From contig SVRS01000025.1 of assembly GCA_015064695.1 (NCBI GenBank), positions 1 to 36,350 of the forward strand: a stretch of DNA of 36,350 nucleotides, written 5' to 3'. A program made the position numbers and the translations under genes. The notes under the pieces were generated by a model that saw only the letters and a list, made by a program, of their open reading frames with translations, was not told the DNA's origin and did no database searches. Positions 23,928 to 32,382 of this stretch are shown piece after piece. The first letter of the stretch is position 1, and the number at the start of each line of letters is the position of its first letter. The DNA is from Oscillospiraceae bacterium (lineage in GTDB: Bacteria; Bacillota; Clostridia; Oscillospirales; CAG-272).

Positions 23928-26513
23928 TCAATGCTCCAGCCTTCGTATGAATTCCGTGATCTGATTTCCCACGGCGGTGAACTCCGCAATGAATTCCTTG
24001 GCCGTCATACGGGAAACGCCGGCAGTGACCGCCGAGATCTGCAGCAAATAATCCCCCGTCACCACGCGAATGGAATAGTCCGGTCCCAGCTCGTGAATGA
24101 CCCGCTCGATGTAGGCATCCGCCGTCTGATTCTGCTTGGTGTACACCACGCGATACCCGTTCCGAAGGAACTCCGAGCCCATTCCGTCCTTGACCAGATA
24201 GGCATCAAAGACCAGCAAAAGCTCGTTTTTGGTAAAGGCCACATAGTCCGCCAAAAGATCCATCAGCACCTCACGGGCTCTCTCCAGGCTGAACGCGGCC
24301 TCCTCGGCCAACATATCCCAGGCGTAGATCAGATTATATCCATCCAGAATGGTCATCCGTCGGGGCGGCTTGGTGGGCTTGGGCTTGTGGGCCTTAGGGC
24401 TCGACACAGCCGCCACCGTTTTGGGCTCGGTGTATCGACGGCGCTTGATGGGACCGAACTCGCGGAGCATAATGGCCTCCAGCTCCTCGTCCGACAGGCG
24501 GTAGCGCTTGGCGATTCCTGCCGCACGGGGGATGATGGCCTCCAACGATTCCCGGGCGGACGACAGATCCACGGCATCCTCCAGGTGCTTGTAGGCATCC
24601 ACCTCCTGCCAGGGGACGATCACGCCCGCACCGTGGGAGCAAAAGACCGAATGGGGCGGATACGCAGGATCTCCCTCGGGATCGTATCCCGCCGCAGCGA
24701 CCAGCTCCTCCTGATTGTGGCAGGCTTCGTATCCGTCCGAGGTGCAGAACAACCTTCCCTGCCCGCGGGTATAGCCCACGACCTCCCGCGCATAGCCATG
24801 AAGAAGCGCAACGGGACCGCGTCCCGTCAGCACCGTAAGCTCCCCGTCAGCCGATTCCACGGCGAAGGTGGAATGATGCATTTCCAGATCCGTCATGGCC
24901 CGACCGACGCAGGATGCGGGAATCTCCAATCGGAATCGGTAGTAGGGCTCCAGCAAAACGCATCCCGCCTTCATCAGCCCATGACGAACCGCCCGCATCG
25001 TGGCCTCGCGAAAATCGCCGCCCTCGGTATGCTTGAGGTGGGCGCGTCCGGCTACCAGCGTGATCTTCGTGTCCGTTAACCTCGCCCCCGTCAGAATGCC
25101 TCTGTGATCGCCCTCGTACAGATGGGAGAGGATTAACCTCTGCCAATTCGTATCCAAGGCGTTTTCCGACACACGGCTATCAAAGATCAGACCCGTTCCC
25201 GCCGGCTGGGGCTCCAAAAGGAGCTGAACCTCGGCGTAATGACGGAGAGGCTCGAAATGCCCCGTTCCCAGAGTACGCCCCGCGATACGCTCCTTGTACA
25301 GGATACGCCCCGCATCCAGCTCACACGCCCAGCCGAAGCGATCCAGAATCAAGCGCTTCAGCACCTCGATCTGAATATCTCCCATGAGGCGAACCTCGAT
25401 CTGCGCCAGCTCCCCGTTCCACCGCAGGTGGAGAGTGGGATCCTCCTCCTCCAGCTCCTTGAGCTTGGGGAATGCAACCCGAGGATCCACGCCCGCGGGA
25501 AGGGACACGCCGTACGAAAGAACAGGCTCCAAAAGGGGGCTTCCCACGTTGGTTTCCCGACCCAATCCCTGCCCGGCATAGGTCGCCGAAAGCCCGATCA
25601 CCGCGCATAGCTCTCCCGCCGAAGCTCGCTCGGTCTGAAGGAACTTATCCCCCGAATACAAACGGATCTGACTGATCTTTTCGCTCACCGTGTTGCCGTC
25701 GGCGGCCATATAGGTCAGCTCATCCCTGGCTGTCAATTCGCCCCCCGTGATCTTCATGTAGGTCAGCCGCGTGTTTCCCTGGCGAGCAATCTTGTACACC
25801 GTGGCCGAGAACTCCTTCCCGGGATAGACGGGCGCAAGTGTGTACCGATCCATGACCCCGAGAAGATGGGCCACGCCGTCCGTTCGGAGCGCCGCACCGA
25901 ACAGAACGGGGAATAGCCTGCGGCGGCTGATCAGCGTCGAGATATCCCCGTCATCGATGGGCTCTCCCATCAGAACAGACTCCAAAAAGCCTTCGTGGAT
26001 CAAGGCCAGCCGCTCGTCCAGCTCAGCCTTCGTATGGGATTCGTAAAAGCCCACGCAAAAGGGTGACAGGCTTTTCTGCAGAGCCGCCTCCACGTCGGAT
26101 TTCTGTTGGACGGAGATATCCGTCTTGTTGACGAAAACAAACGTGGGCACGTCGTAATGCTCCAAAAGCTGCCACAGAGTGCGGGTATGATTCTGTACCC
26201 CGTCAGGGGCAGACACCACCAGCACGGCGTAGTCCAAAAGTGAGAGCGTCCGTTCGCATTCCGCAGAAAAATCCACATGTCCGGGAGTATCCAGCAGAAT
26301 GTAGTCGCAGGCATCCGTTGAGAATCGGGCCTGCTTGGAAAAAATGGTAATTCCCCGCTCCCGCTCCATGGGCGAGGTATCCAGATAGGTGTTCTTGTGG
26401 TCCACCCGTCCCAACGCCCGTAGCTTTCCCGAAATAAACAAGAGCGCCTCGGACAGAGTGGTTTTACCGGCATCCACGTGGGCGAGAATACCGATAGTGA
26501 TTTTTTTGGACAT
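23928..26513 (-). CDS. Tet/EF-G-like translational GTPase fused to a C-terminal NYN (YacP/Rae1-like) nuclease domain
   Basis: 861 residues, against about 640 for TetM/TetO. The GTPase has G1 AHVDAGKTT (11-19), G2 RGIT (53-56), G3 DTPGH (75-79) and G4 NKTD (129-132). EF-G-like domains II to V follow to about 680, including the domain IV block LKHTEGGDFREATMRAVRHG. After a Lys/Pro-rich linker (about 685-718), residues 720-861 form a NYN/PIN-like domain with acidic residues in LDGYN (Asp724), VFDAY (Asp770), TADAYIE (Asp799) and TGDY (Asp821). This matches YacP/Rae1, which in B. subtilis cleaves mRNA in the ribosomal A site. The fusion suggests a GTPase that enters the A site and brings a nuclease. 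Tetracycline resistance is not shown. The start follows AAGGAGATATCC. Confidence 0.85.
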   Translation of the reverse strand: MSKKITIGILAHVDAGKTTLSEALLFISGKLRALGRVDHKNTYLDTSPMERERGITIFSKQARFSTDACDYILLDTPGHVDFSAECERTLSLLDYAVLVVSAPDGVQNHTRTLWQLLEHYDVPTFVFVNKTDISVQQKSDVEAALQKSLSPFCVGFYESHTKAELDERLALIHEGFLESVLMGEPIDDGDISTLISRRRLFPVLFGAALRTDGVAHLLGVMDRYTLAPVYPGKEFSATVYKIARQGNTRLTYMKITGGELTARDELTYMAADGNTVSEKISQIRLYSGDKFLQTERASAGELCAVIGLSATYAGQGLGRETNVGSPLLEPVLSYGVSLPAGVDPRVAFPKLKELEEEDPTLHLRWNGELAQIEVRLMGDIQIEVLKRLILDRFGWACELDAGRILYKERIAGRTLGTGHFEPLRHYAEVQLLLEPQPAGTGLIFDSRVSENALDTNWQRLILSHLYEGDHRGILTGARLTDTKITLVAGRAHLKHTEGGDFREATMRAVRHGLMKAGCVLLEPYYRFRLEIPASCVGRAMTDLEMHHSTFAVESADGELTVLTGRGPVALLHGYAREVVGYTRGQGRLFCTSDGYEACHNQEELVAAAGYDPEGDPAYPPHSVFCSHGAGVIVPWQEVDAYKHLEDAVDLSSARESLEAIIPRAAGIAKRYRLSDEELEAIMLREFGPIKRRRYTEPKTVAAVSSPKAHKPKPTKPPRRMTILDGYNLIYAWDMLAEEAAFSLERAREVLMDLLADYVAFTKNELLLVFDAYLVKDGMGSEFLRNGYRVVYTKQNQTADAYIERVIHELGPDYSIRVVTGDYLLQISAVTAGVSRMTAKEFIAEFTAVGNQITEFIRRLEH

Positions 26514-26533
26514 GGATATCTCCTTTTTTCGCG

Positions 26534-28219
26534 CTATACACGCGTCTGATCCGGTTGGGATTCCGCAGCTTCCGCGGACTCCATTTCACTCGCTAACCGC
26601 CGCCCAATCTCCCTCATGCGCTGAGCATCGACCTTGACCACCTGGCGGTCATAGGTGATCAGCCCGTTGGTTTCGTCCTCCACGTCGGTCAATTGGGTAT
26701 ATACGGCAGCGCAAAGTCCCTGCCTCACGGCGGGGATGATCTCCTCCTCATAAAGCCGAACCAAGGCATCCTCGAAGTCCTCCCGTCGGGAGAAATGGCG
26801 GTATCCGTAAGCCGTATCGGGATCATACACGTGCCCCGCCACCTTGTGCGCATACCCGCCGAATTCCGACAGAACCATGGGTCTGTCCCCGTATTTCAGC
26901 TTGACGGACTTGAAATAGACGTGCTCGCTGTCCACGTCAGAGGGTGGCCCCTTAAACCAGCCCGACACCGTATCGATGAAGCGGGTATCGTCCAGCTCAC
27001 GAAGTCGGCGGTAGGCGGCCTCGCCGTCAAATTGCCCCCACCCCTCGTTGAAGATGGTCCAGTAGCAAACGCAGGGATGATTCCAAAGCCGACGAACGGT
27101 CGCTTCCATCCCCTCGAAAAAGGCCTTGCGGGCGGCCTCGTTCCGATGCATGCGCTTATCCGAACGCCGCTTGAAGCCCAGGGTGGGCAGAGCCGTATCC
27201 CGCAGGAAGGAATAACGGCCGTTGTTGACCATATCCTGAAGCACTACCATTCCCAAGCGGTCGCACGCATAGTAAAACCACTCCGGCTCTACCTTGATGT
27301 GCTTGCGCAAGGAGTTAAAGCCCAGAGCCTTGGCCGTTCGAATATCCTCCTCATACTGATGGGGAGACTGAGGCGTGAAAATCCCATCAAAGAAATAGCC
27401 CTGATCCAAAAGGGCGTGAAAGAAGTAAGGCCGTCCGTTCAGACACAATCGGGGAATCCCCCCAACCCGCCGGATCTCCAAGGTGCGGATGGCGAAATAG
27501 GTAGCCACCCGATCCTCACCAACGGTCAACAGGCATTCATATAAATAGGGATCCTCAGGCGACCAAAAGCGAGGGCTCTCCACCCGAAAGAAAGCCTTCC
27601 CTTCCCGCACGGGGATCGAAAGCTGCCCCTCCGGTGCGAATACAGTCAGAATGCCCTCTCCCCCACCGCCGAGGACGTCAAGGGACAACGTCACCTCATT
27701 GCCGGCGGTATGCACGCGGAGTGCCCGGATATACGAATCCGGAACCCACTCCATCCATACGGTCTGCCAGATCCCCGAAATCGGCGTGTACCACATTCCT
27801 CCCCGCTTGATCCGTTGCTTCCCATAGGGAAAAACAGCCTCATCCGGATAGTCCGTGACCTCTACGGTCAAGAGATTATCCTCCCCCAAATAGGGGGTAA
27901 CGTCGAAGGAAAAGGCCTCGTACCCACCGCGGTGGAATCCGAGTCGGTGGCCGTTGAGCATCACGTCCGCCGTCTGGTCCACAGCCCCGAAATGCAAAAG
28001 AACGCGCCCCTTCTGCCAAAAGCCCTCGGGGAGCGAAAAATCCCTGCGATACGTAAGCCGCGTTTGTGCTTGCGCCTTGAAAGACACCCCCGACGCAGGG
28101 GCTTCGGGCGGATACGGTACGGTAATGCGTTGAAAATCGCCGCCGTTTACAGAGATCTCCCATTCCCCGTCCAAGGAAAAAAAGGAATCCCGCCGCAGCT
28201 GAGGTCGTGGATGGAACAT
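26534..28219 (-). CDS. Glycoside hydrolase family 2 enzyme
   Basis: 561 residues with the three core GH2 domains: sugar-binding domain (about 1-165, including RGGYEAFSFDVTPYL), Ig-like domain (about 166-250) and TIM barrel (about 250-550). The acid/base Glu lies in IFNEGWG and the nucleophile Glu in VLSEFGG. The barrel opens with the usual RLCLNGRPYFFHALLDQGYF pattern. There is no signal peptide, so it probably acts in the cytoplasm on imported oligosaccharides as a beta-galactosidase, glucuronidase or mannosidase-type enzyme; the exact sugar cannot be read. It has a consensus promoter and is followed after 20 bases by the GTPase-NYN gene, so the two are co-transcribed. Confidence 0.85.
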   Translation of the reverse strand: MFHPRPQLRRDSFFSLDGEWEISVNGGDFQRITVPYPPEAPASGVSFKAQAQTRLTYRRDFSLPEGFWQKGRVLLHFGAVDQTADVMLNGHRLGFHRGGYEAFSFDVTPYLGEDNLLTVEVTDYPDEAVFPYGKQRIKRGGMWYTPISGIWQTVWMEWVPDSYIRALRVHTAGNEVTLSLDVLGGGGEGILTVFAPEGQLSIPVREGKAFFRVESPRFWSPEDPYLYECLLTVGEDRVATYFAIRTLEIRRVGGIPRLCLNGRPYFFHALLDQGYFFDGIFTPQSPHQYEEDIRTAKALGFNSLRKHIKVEPEWFYYACDRLGMVVLQDMVNNGRYSFLRDTALPTLGFKRRSDKRMHRNEAARKAFFEGMEATVRRLWNHPCVCYWTIFNEGWGQFDGEAAYRRLRELDDTRFIDTVSGWFKGPPSDVDSEHVYFKSVKLKYGDRPMVLSEFGGYAHKVAGHVYDPDTAYGYRHFSRREDFEDALVRLYEEEIIPAVRQGLCAAVYTQLTDVEDETNGLITYDRQVVKVDAQRMREIGRRLASEMESAEAAESQPDQTRV

Positions 28220-28263
28220 AGCTTCTCCTTTCGGCAGGAATCATATCTCCTGCCCTCCCGTCT

Positions 28264-28292
28264 ATTATACACGTTTTCCCCGCGAATGTCAA
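28264..28292 (-). promoter_or_regulatory. Promoter of the GH2 operon
   Basis: On the minus strand TTGACA (28292-28287), 17 bases, TATAAT (28269-28264): full consensus. It is divergent from the trxB promoter, with 19 bases between the two -35 elements. Confidence 0.85.
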
Positions 28293-28311
28293 GAACTCCG
28301 CGCATATCCTC

Positions 28312-28340
28312 TTGACAAAGCGACAAGAATCCTTTATAAT
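28312..28340 (+). promoter_or_regulatory. Promoter of trxB
   Basis: TTGACA (28312-28317), 17 bases, TATAAT (28335-28340): full consensus. Confidence 0.85.
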
Positions 28341-28392
28341 ATTTATAATGAAAGATGCAATTCAAACGCCCCGGAGCAGAATGGAGATTTGT

Positions 28393-29328
28393 ATGGAAAA
28401 CAAGATATACGATATGCTGATCATCGGCGGAGGCCCGGCCGGCTACACTGCAGCCCTGTACGCCGCAAGAGCCGGACTTGACGTCGCCGTCATCGAAAAA
28501 ATGTCCATCGGCGGCCAGATGGCGCTGACCGATATCATCGACAATTACCCCGGCTTCGACGAGGGTGTCGAGGGCTTCACCCTTGGCATGAAAATGCAGG
28601 CAGGAGCCGAGCGATTTGGGGCGCAGACCATCTATGCCGAGGTGGTAAGGACTCGTTTGGATGCCCCCGTCAAGGAGATTGTCACCACCGACAGTACCCT
28701 GCAAGCCCGCACCGTGATCATCGCCACGGGTGCAGATCCCCGCACCCTGGGACTTCCCGAGGAGGATCGCCTCGTCGGGCGGGGCCTCCATTACTGCGCC
28801 CATTGCGACGGACGATTCTACAAGGGCAAGCACGTCCTGGTCGTCGGCGGCGGCAATACGGCGGCGGCAGACGCCCTGTACCTGTCCAACCTGGCCGAAC
28901 AGGTCACCGTCGTGCATCGGAGAGATACCCTGCGGGCTACCCATATCTATCACGAGCCCCTTATGAACGCCTCCAACGTCCGCTTCCTGTGGGATAGCGC
29001 GGTAGTGGAATACACCGTTGACGGCCGCATCACCGGAGCCAAGGTCAAAAACCTTAAATCCGGAGAGATGACCGAGGTAGCCTGCGACGGCATTTTCGTC
29101 AGCATCGGCCGAAAGCCCAACACCGCCCTGTTTGAGGGTCAGATCGCCCTGGACGATGGCGGCTATATCCAAGCCGACGAGACCACGAAAACCAACCTTC
29201 CCGGTGTCTTCGCCGCAGGCGACGTGCGCACCAAGGCGCTCCGCCAGGTGGTCACCGCCGTGGGAGACGGTGCCACCGCTGTTCATTTTGCCGAGGAGTA
29301 TCTGATGGAATCCTCCGCTCCGGTATAA
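28393..29328 (+). CDS. trxB: Thioredoxin reductase
   Basis: 311 residues from the ATG at 28393. Upstream in-frame starts exist, but the family-typical N-terminus YDMLIIGGGPAGYTAALYAARAG begins a few residues after this one, and GGAG lies 6 bases ahead. FAD-binding motif GGGPAG (12-17), the redox pair in the CAHC motif of HYCAHCDG, the NADPH-binding motif GGGNTAAADALYL and the C-terminal FAD motif GVFAAGD are all present. It reduces thioredoxin with NADPH in the cytoplasm. No thioredoxin gene is adjacent. It is a single-gene unit ending at a strong terminator. Confidence 0.92.
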   Translation: MENKIYDMLIIGGGPAGYTAALYAARAGLDVAVIEKMSIGGQMALTDIIDNYPGFDEGVEGFTLGMKMQAGAERFGAQTIYAEVVRTRLDAPVKEIVTTDSTLQARTVIIATGADPRTLGLPEEDRLVGRGLHYCAHCDGRFYKGKHVLVVGGGNTAAADALYLSNLAEQVTVVHRRDTLRATHIYHEPLMNASNVRFLWDSAVVEYTVDGRITGAKVKNLKSGEMTEVACDGIFVSIGRKPNTALFEGQIALDDGGYIQADETTKTNLPGVFAAGDVRTKALRQVVTAVGDGATAVHFAEEYLMESSAPV

Positions 29329-29333
29329 AACCA

Positions 29334-29368
29334 AAGCCGACCGCGTGCGATATGCACGCGGTCGGCTT
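29334..29368. terminator. Bidirectional terminator between trxB and the phosphodiesterase-like gene
   Basis: AAGCCGACCGCGTGC (29334-29348) pairs perfectly with GCACGCGGTCGGCTT (29354-29368). It lies between two convergent genes, with T-rich tracts on both exits. Confidence 0.85.
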
Positions 29369-29383
29369 ATTTATGGGATGAAA

Positions 29384-31174
29384 TTACTTCCCGTAGTAAG
29401 AGGCCAAGGCCTCTACGTCAGCGGCGGTCAGCGCACCGTCGAAGATCATGAACTCATCTACGACAGCAGAAAGGGGAGCGCTGTAGGTACCCGTTCCGTC
29501 CTGGCCGATGTTGAGGACGTCGTAGGCATCCAGAGAGACGTCCTTCAGCGCCTCGGGAATGGCCATGGTCTGGAACGCGCCGAAATCCGTGGAGATCCTG
29601 ACCTCGCCGGCCTCACGGTCTACCACCAGGGTGAGGTGCATCCAGCCCGTGGCGTAGTTCAGGGGAAGCTGCTTGTTGAAATCCATGCGGTTTTCGCCGT
29701 CGCCCATATTGAACTGCACCGCACCCGACTTGATGCAGAACACGTAGCCGCTCAAATTGCCGTTATTCCAGTTCTTATTGGAGAAGAGAGGGGGATCAGA
29801 GGCAACGCCATTGGTATTGATCCACAGGGATACCGAGAAGCTACTCGTACCGGGGGCGTAATCGGGAATAGACACGTAGCCATCCTCCATGCGCGCGCCC
29901 TCGCCGAAATAGCCCTCCACGAAGTAGAGCTTGCCGCCCTGCGTGGTAGCCGCCCCCATCTCGTCGGTCACGTCACCGTCAAAGGTCAGGTAGCTTACCA
30001 GATTCTTATCGGTAATGAATTGGGATATATGGCCTGCGCTCCCCGCCTCGGGCGTGGGAACGTTGACATGCTCGCGGTCAGAGCCGTCGATCTCGTAGAC
30101 GGGACGATCCCCCGCCACAACGCCCTTGAAAAGGCCGGAGGGCACGCGGCTGGTCCAGGAAGCAGGCTGCTCCAGCCCCAGGGCATGGAGAACGACGGAG
30201 GCGGTGTCGCGGATGCCCATCTCGCCGATGGTTCCCTTTTCCACGGTTTTACCCGTAGCGGCGAACATGATTTTCATCTCGGCGTCGGTGCTGCCGCCGT
30301 GACTGGTGCCCGAGCCGCCGTGGTCGGTGGTGACAATGAACAGGGTATCCTCCAGAAGCCCCAGGTCCGCGTAGGTATCGTACAGGGTGCTGATCCAAGC
30401 ATCCTGCTGTTTGATCTTCTTCAGATGAACAGCCGTACCGTAGCCGGAGTTATGACCGGCGGCATCGGCCTCGTCCAGGTGAATGAACAGCATGGTGGGC
30501 GCGCCGTTTCCGTTCTCCACTTCAGCCTCAACGTAATCTCTAGCCATCCTGATCACCTTCACGTCGCTGCTGTCCGACGCCTTGTGGACCCCGATACCGT
30601 CCTCGATGATACCAATGTTGATGTTGTTCCAATGGCAGAAGGAAGCCAGGGAGGCATTGGGCATCTGTTCGCGGATCACGCGGAAGAAGCTGGGAAATTC
30701 GGAATCCGCGGGGTAGGCCTGCGATCCTGTAATTCCATTGTCCAGTCCGTGAAACTCGGGGGTCACGCCGTGGAACAGGCTACCCCAGGATTGGGCACTG
30801 ATGGAGGGCGTAGAGGTAATGGCCTCGTAGGTCACCGCGCCGTTCGCGAAGATCTTGTCCAGATTCGGTGTCTCTGCCTCCTTGAAGAAGGCACCCGCGC
30901 CATCCACGCCAACCACAACCACGTGCTTATATACGTAGGGCCCCGCCTCATCCTCAACGTCCGAGGTGGTCTCACCGTCGGTGGCGGCATCAGTTGTCAC
31001 ATCGGTGTCCGCATCGGTGTCGCCGGTTGTAGAGGCATCCGTATCGGCCGCCGTGGTTTCGCCGTCCGTTGTCGAGGCGGGATTCTGCGTGGGGTTGGTG
31101 CAAGCAACCGAGGTAGCCAGCATAGCCACCACCAACAGAAGAGCCAGACAAGTCAAAAATGTCTTTTTCATCAT
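29384..31174 (-). CDS. Alkaline-phosphatase-superfamily lipoprotein with LamG-like domain
   Basis: 596 residues from the ATG at 31174 (GGAAGG 5 bases ahead; the next codon is also ATG). Signal peptide with Cys25 in SVAC and an Asp/Thr-rich linker to about 80. About 85-375 is a type I phosphodiesterase/sulfatase-like domain: VVVGVDGAGAF, STPSISAQSWGSLFHG (candidate nucleophile Ser/Thr), HLDEADAAGH and TTDHGGSGTSHGG supply the expected metal ligands. About 400-596 is a concanavalin-like LamG domain (FSVSLWINTNG, WMHLTLVVDR). It likely hydrolyses phosphodiesters or sulfate esters on surface glycans or lipids. Sulfatase is less likely because no CxPSR motif is seen. Confidence 0.75.
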   Translation of the reverse strand: MMKKTFLTCLALLLVVAMLATSVACTNPTQNPASTTDGETTAADTDASTTGDTDADTDVTTDAATDGETTSDVEDEAGPYVYKHVVVVGVDGAGAFFKEAETPNLDKIFANGAVTYEAITSTPSISAQSWGSLFHGVTPEFHGLDNGITGSQAYPADSEFPSFFRVIREQMPNASLASFCHWNNINIGIIEDGIGVHKASDSSDVKVIRMARDYVEAEVENGNGAPTMLFIHLDEADAAGHNSGYGTAVHLKKIKQQDAWISTLYDTYADLGLLEDTLFIVTTDHGGSGTSHGGSTDAEMKIMFAATGKTVEKGTIGEMGIRDTASVVLHALGLEQPASWTSRVPSGLFKGVVAGDRPVYEIDGSDREHVNVPTPEAGSAGHISQFITDKNLVSYLTFDGDVTDEMGAATTQGGKLYFVEGYFGEGARMEDGYVSIPDYAPGTSSFSVSLWINTNGVASDPPLFSNKNWNNGNLSGYVFCIKSGAVQFNMGDGENRMDFNKQLPLNYATGWMHLTLVVDREAGEVRISTDFGAFQTMAIPEALKDVSLDAYDVLNIGQDGTGTYSAPLSAVVDEFMIFDGALTAADVEALASYYGK

Positions 31175-31209
31175 ATTATCCTTCCTTTCAATGGAAAATC
31201 TACACTCGT

Positions 31210-31238
31210 ATTCTATCACAAATCCTCCTGCCTGTCAA
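31210..31238 (-). promoter_or_regulatory. Promoter of the phosphodiesterase-like lipoprotein gene
   Basis: On the minus strand TTGACA (31238-31233), 17 bases, TAGAAT (31215-31210). Confidence 0.8.
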
Positions 31239-31308
31239 GAAGGACTTCCCATTTTCGGTATTTTCAACAATTCCATCCGATCACACCGATCATCTCCCAT
31301 AATCCGAA

Positions 31309-32145
31309 TCACAGGCAAATGACGTTCAGCATAGTGCCCCGCACCCCTCCCGAGGCGCGGTGGGAGTAGAACAGATCGGTGCGGCAGGCGGTGCAAAGCT
31401 CACACACGTCCACATTGATCTCGTCCACACCGGCGCGGATCAGCAATCGACGGTTCATTCCGGACAGATCCAGATAGGTCTTCCCTCCCCGGACTCCAAT
31501 GAACGCCTCTGCCATATCCCCCAGAGATGCGCGAACAACCTCCAGGCAGTCCTCCCGCACCACCATGCAGCATCCGTGAATGCAAGGGCCGATTGCGGCG
31601 CGGACAACCACCGATCCGAGCGAAGCACCTCGGGTCTCAGCCGCCAGCAGCTTCAACCGCTGAGCTCCCTCCTCCGCGATACCCGCCACCGTTCCCTTCC
31701 AGCCGGCGTGAAGCGCGGCTACCGCCGCCACCCTTCCCGCCACCTCCGCCTCCAACAGAATGGGCACACAATCCGCAGTTTTGACGCCAAGAACCACGGC
31801 GGGATCGGCGGTCACGTAACCATCCCCCTCAAAGGGCGCATCCACCCAATATCCCATTCCGCGATGGTTGGAATCCACAAGAAAAACATCTCGCCCGTGG
31901 ATCTGAGGAACCGAGACGACCCCCTTGGGGTCAAATCCCACCGCATCCCCAAAGCGAGTCAGATTCTCCAGCACCGTTTCCCGCTCATCCCCCCGCCCGA
32001 AGGCCAGATTGAGGGATGCGGTCGCCCCCGGTGCGCTGACTCCGCCCAAGCGGGTGGAAAAGCCGTGCCGACTCACCAGTATATCCGATCGGATATACCG
32101 AACGTCTCCGACAGAAGCCATATGAAACGCCATATTGAATACCAT
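31309..32145 (-). CDS. pgeF: Peptidoglycan editing factor PgeF (multicopper laccase-fold, YlmD/YfiH family)
   Basis: About 278 residues of the laccase-fold family (Pfam Cu-oxidase_4) with HGFSTRLGGVS near the start, VKTADCVPILL, HAGWKGT, IGPCIHGCC and DLFYSHRASGG. The zinc-binding His/Cys set is intact. PgeF prevents misincorporation of Ser in place of Ala in peptidoglycan stems, and members also have purine nucleoside phosphorylase activity. The start is uncertain: ATG codons at 32196, 32145, 32133 and 32121 are all in frame, and the only good binding site (AAAGGAAG) is 17-19 bases from 32145. I chose 32145 because the family usually starts 20-30 residues before HGFSTR. No terminator is visible after it. 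Confidence 0.85.
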   Translation of the reverse strand: MVFNMAFHMASVGDVRYIRSDILVSRHGFSTRLGGVSAPGATASLNLAFGRGDERETVLENLTRFGDAVGFDPKGVVSVPQIHGRDVFLVDSNHRGMGYWVDAPFEGDGYVTADPAVVLGVKTADCVPILLEAEVAGRVAAVAALHAGWKGTVAGIAEEGAQRLKLLAAETRGASLGSVVVRAAIGPCIHGCCMVVREDCLEVVRASLGDMAEAFIGVRGGKTYLDLSGMNRRLLIRAGVDEINVDVCELCTACRTDLFYSHRASGGVRGTMLNVICL

Positions 32146-32226
32146 AGCTTTCGCTTTGCAAAAGCTTCCTTTCTTGCAGAATGGGGGTAGCACCATCGTC
32201 CCATGGAAACAGCCACAAAATGCGGC

Positions 32227-32251
32227 TTATAAGGATGAATCCTTCAAGCAC
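32227..32251. repeat. Small interrupted palindrome upstream of pgeF
   Basis: AAGGAT and ATCCTT form a stem extended by an outer GCTT/AAGC pair. It may fold in the leader of pgeF. Apart from this and the terminator at 32281, the 32197-32382 gap holds nothing I recognise, and no promoter for pgeF was found. Confidence 0.3.
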
Positions 32252-32280
32252 TCCCCCTTAACGTAGGAAATCTTCATCAC

Positions 32281-32333
32281 AAAAGCGGCCCAATCGGTCT
32301 GCACGTGTGCCCACCGATGTATAGGCCGCTTTT
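32281..32333. terminator. Bidirectional hairpin terminator after the membrane protein gene
   Basis: AAAAGCGGCC (32281-32290) pairs with GGCCGCTTTT (32324-32333), with an inner ATCGGT/ACCGAT stem. It lies 50 bases past the stop at 32383 on the minus strand, with a T-run on either side. Confidence 0.7.
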
Positions 32334-32382
32334 CAAAAGCCAATCGATCGCCGATTAACAATGGATCAGCGCTCAACGATGA

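Noticed and set aside
23928..26513. Plain tetracycline resistance gene
   Set aside because: The GTPase part is Tet-like, but the extra NYN domain, the greater length and the operon with a GH2 enzyme argue against naming a resistance gene.
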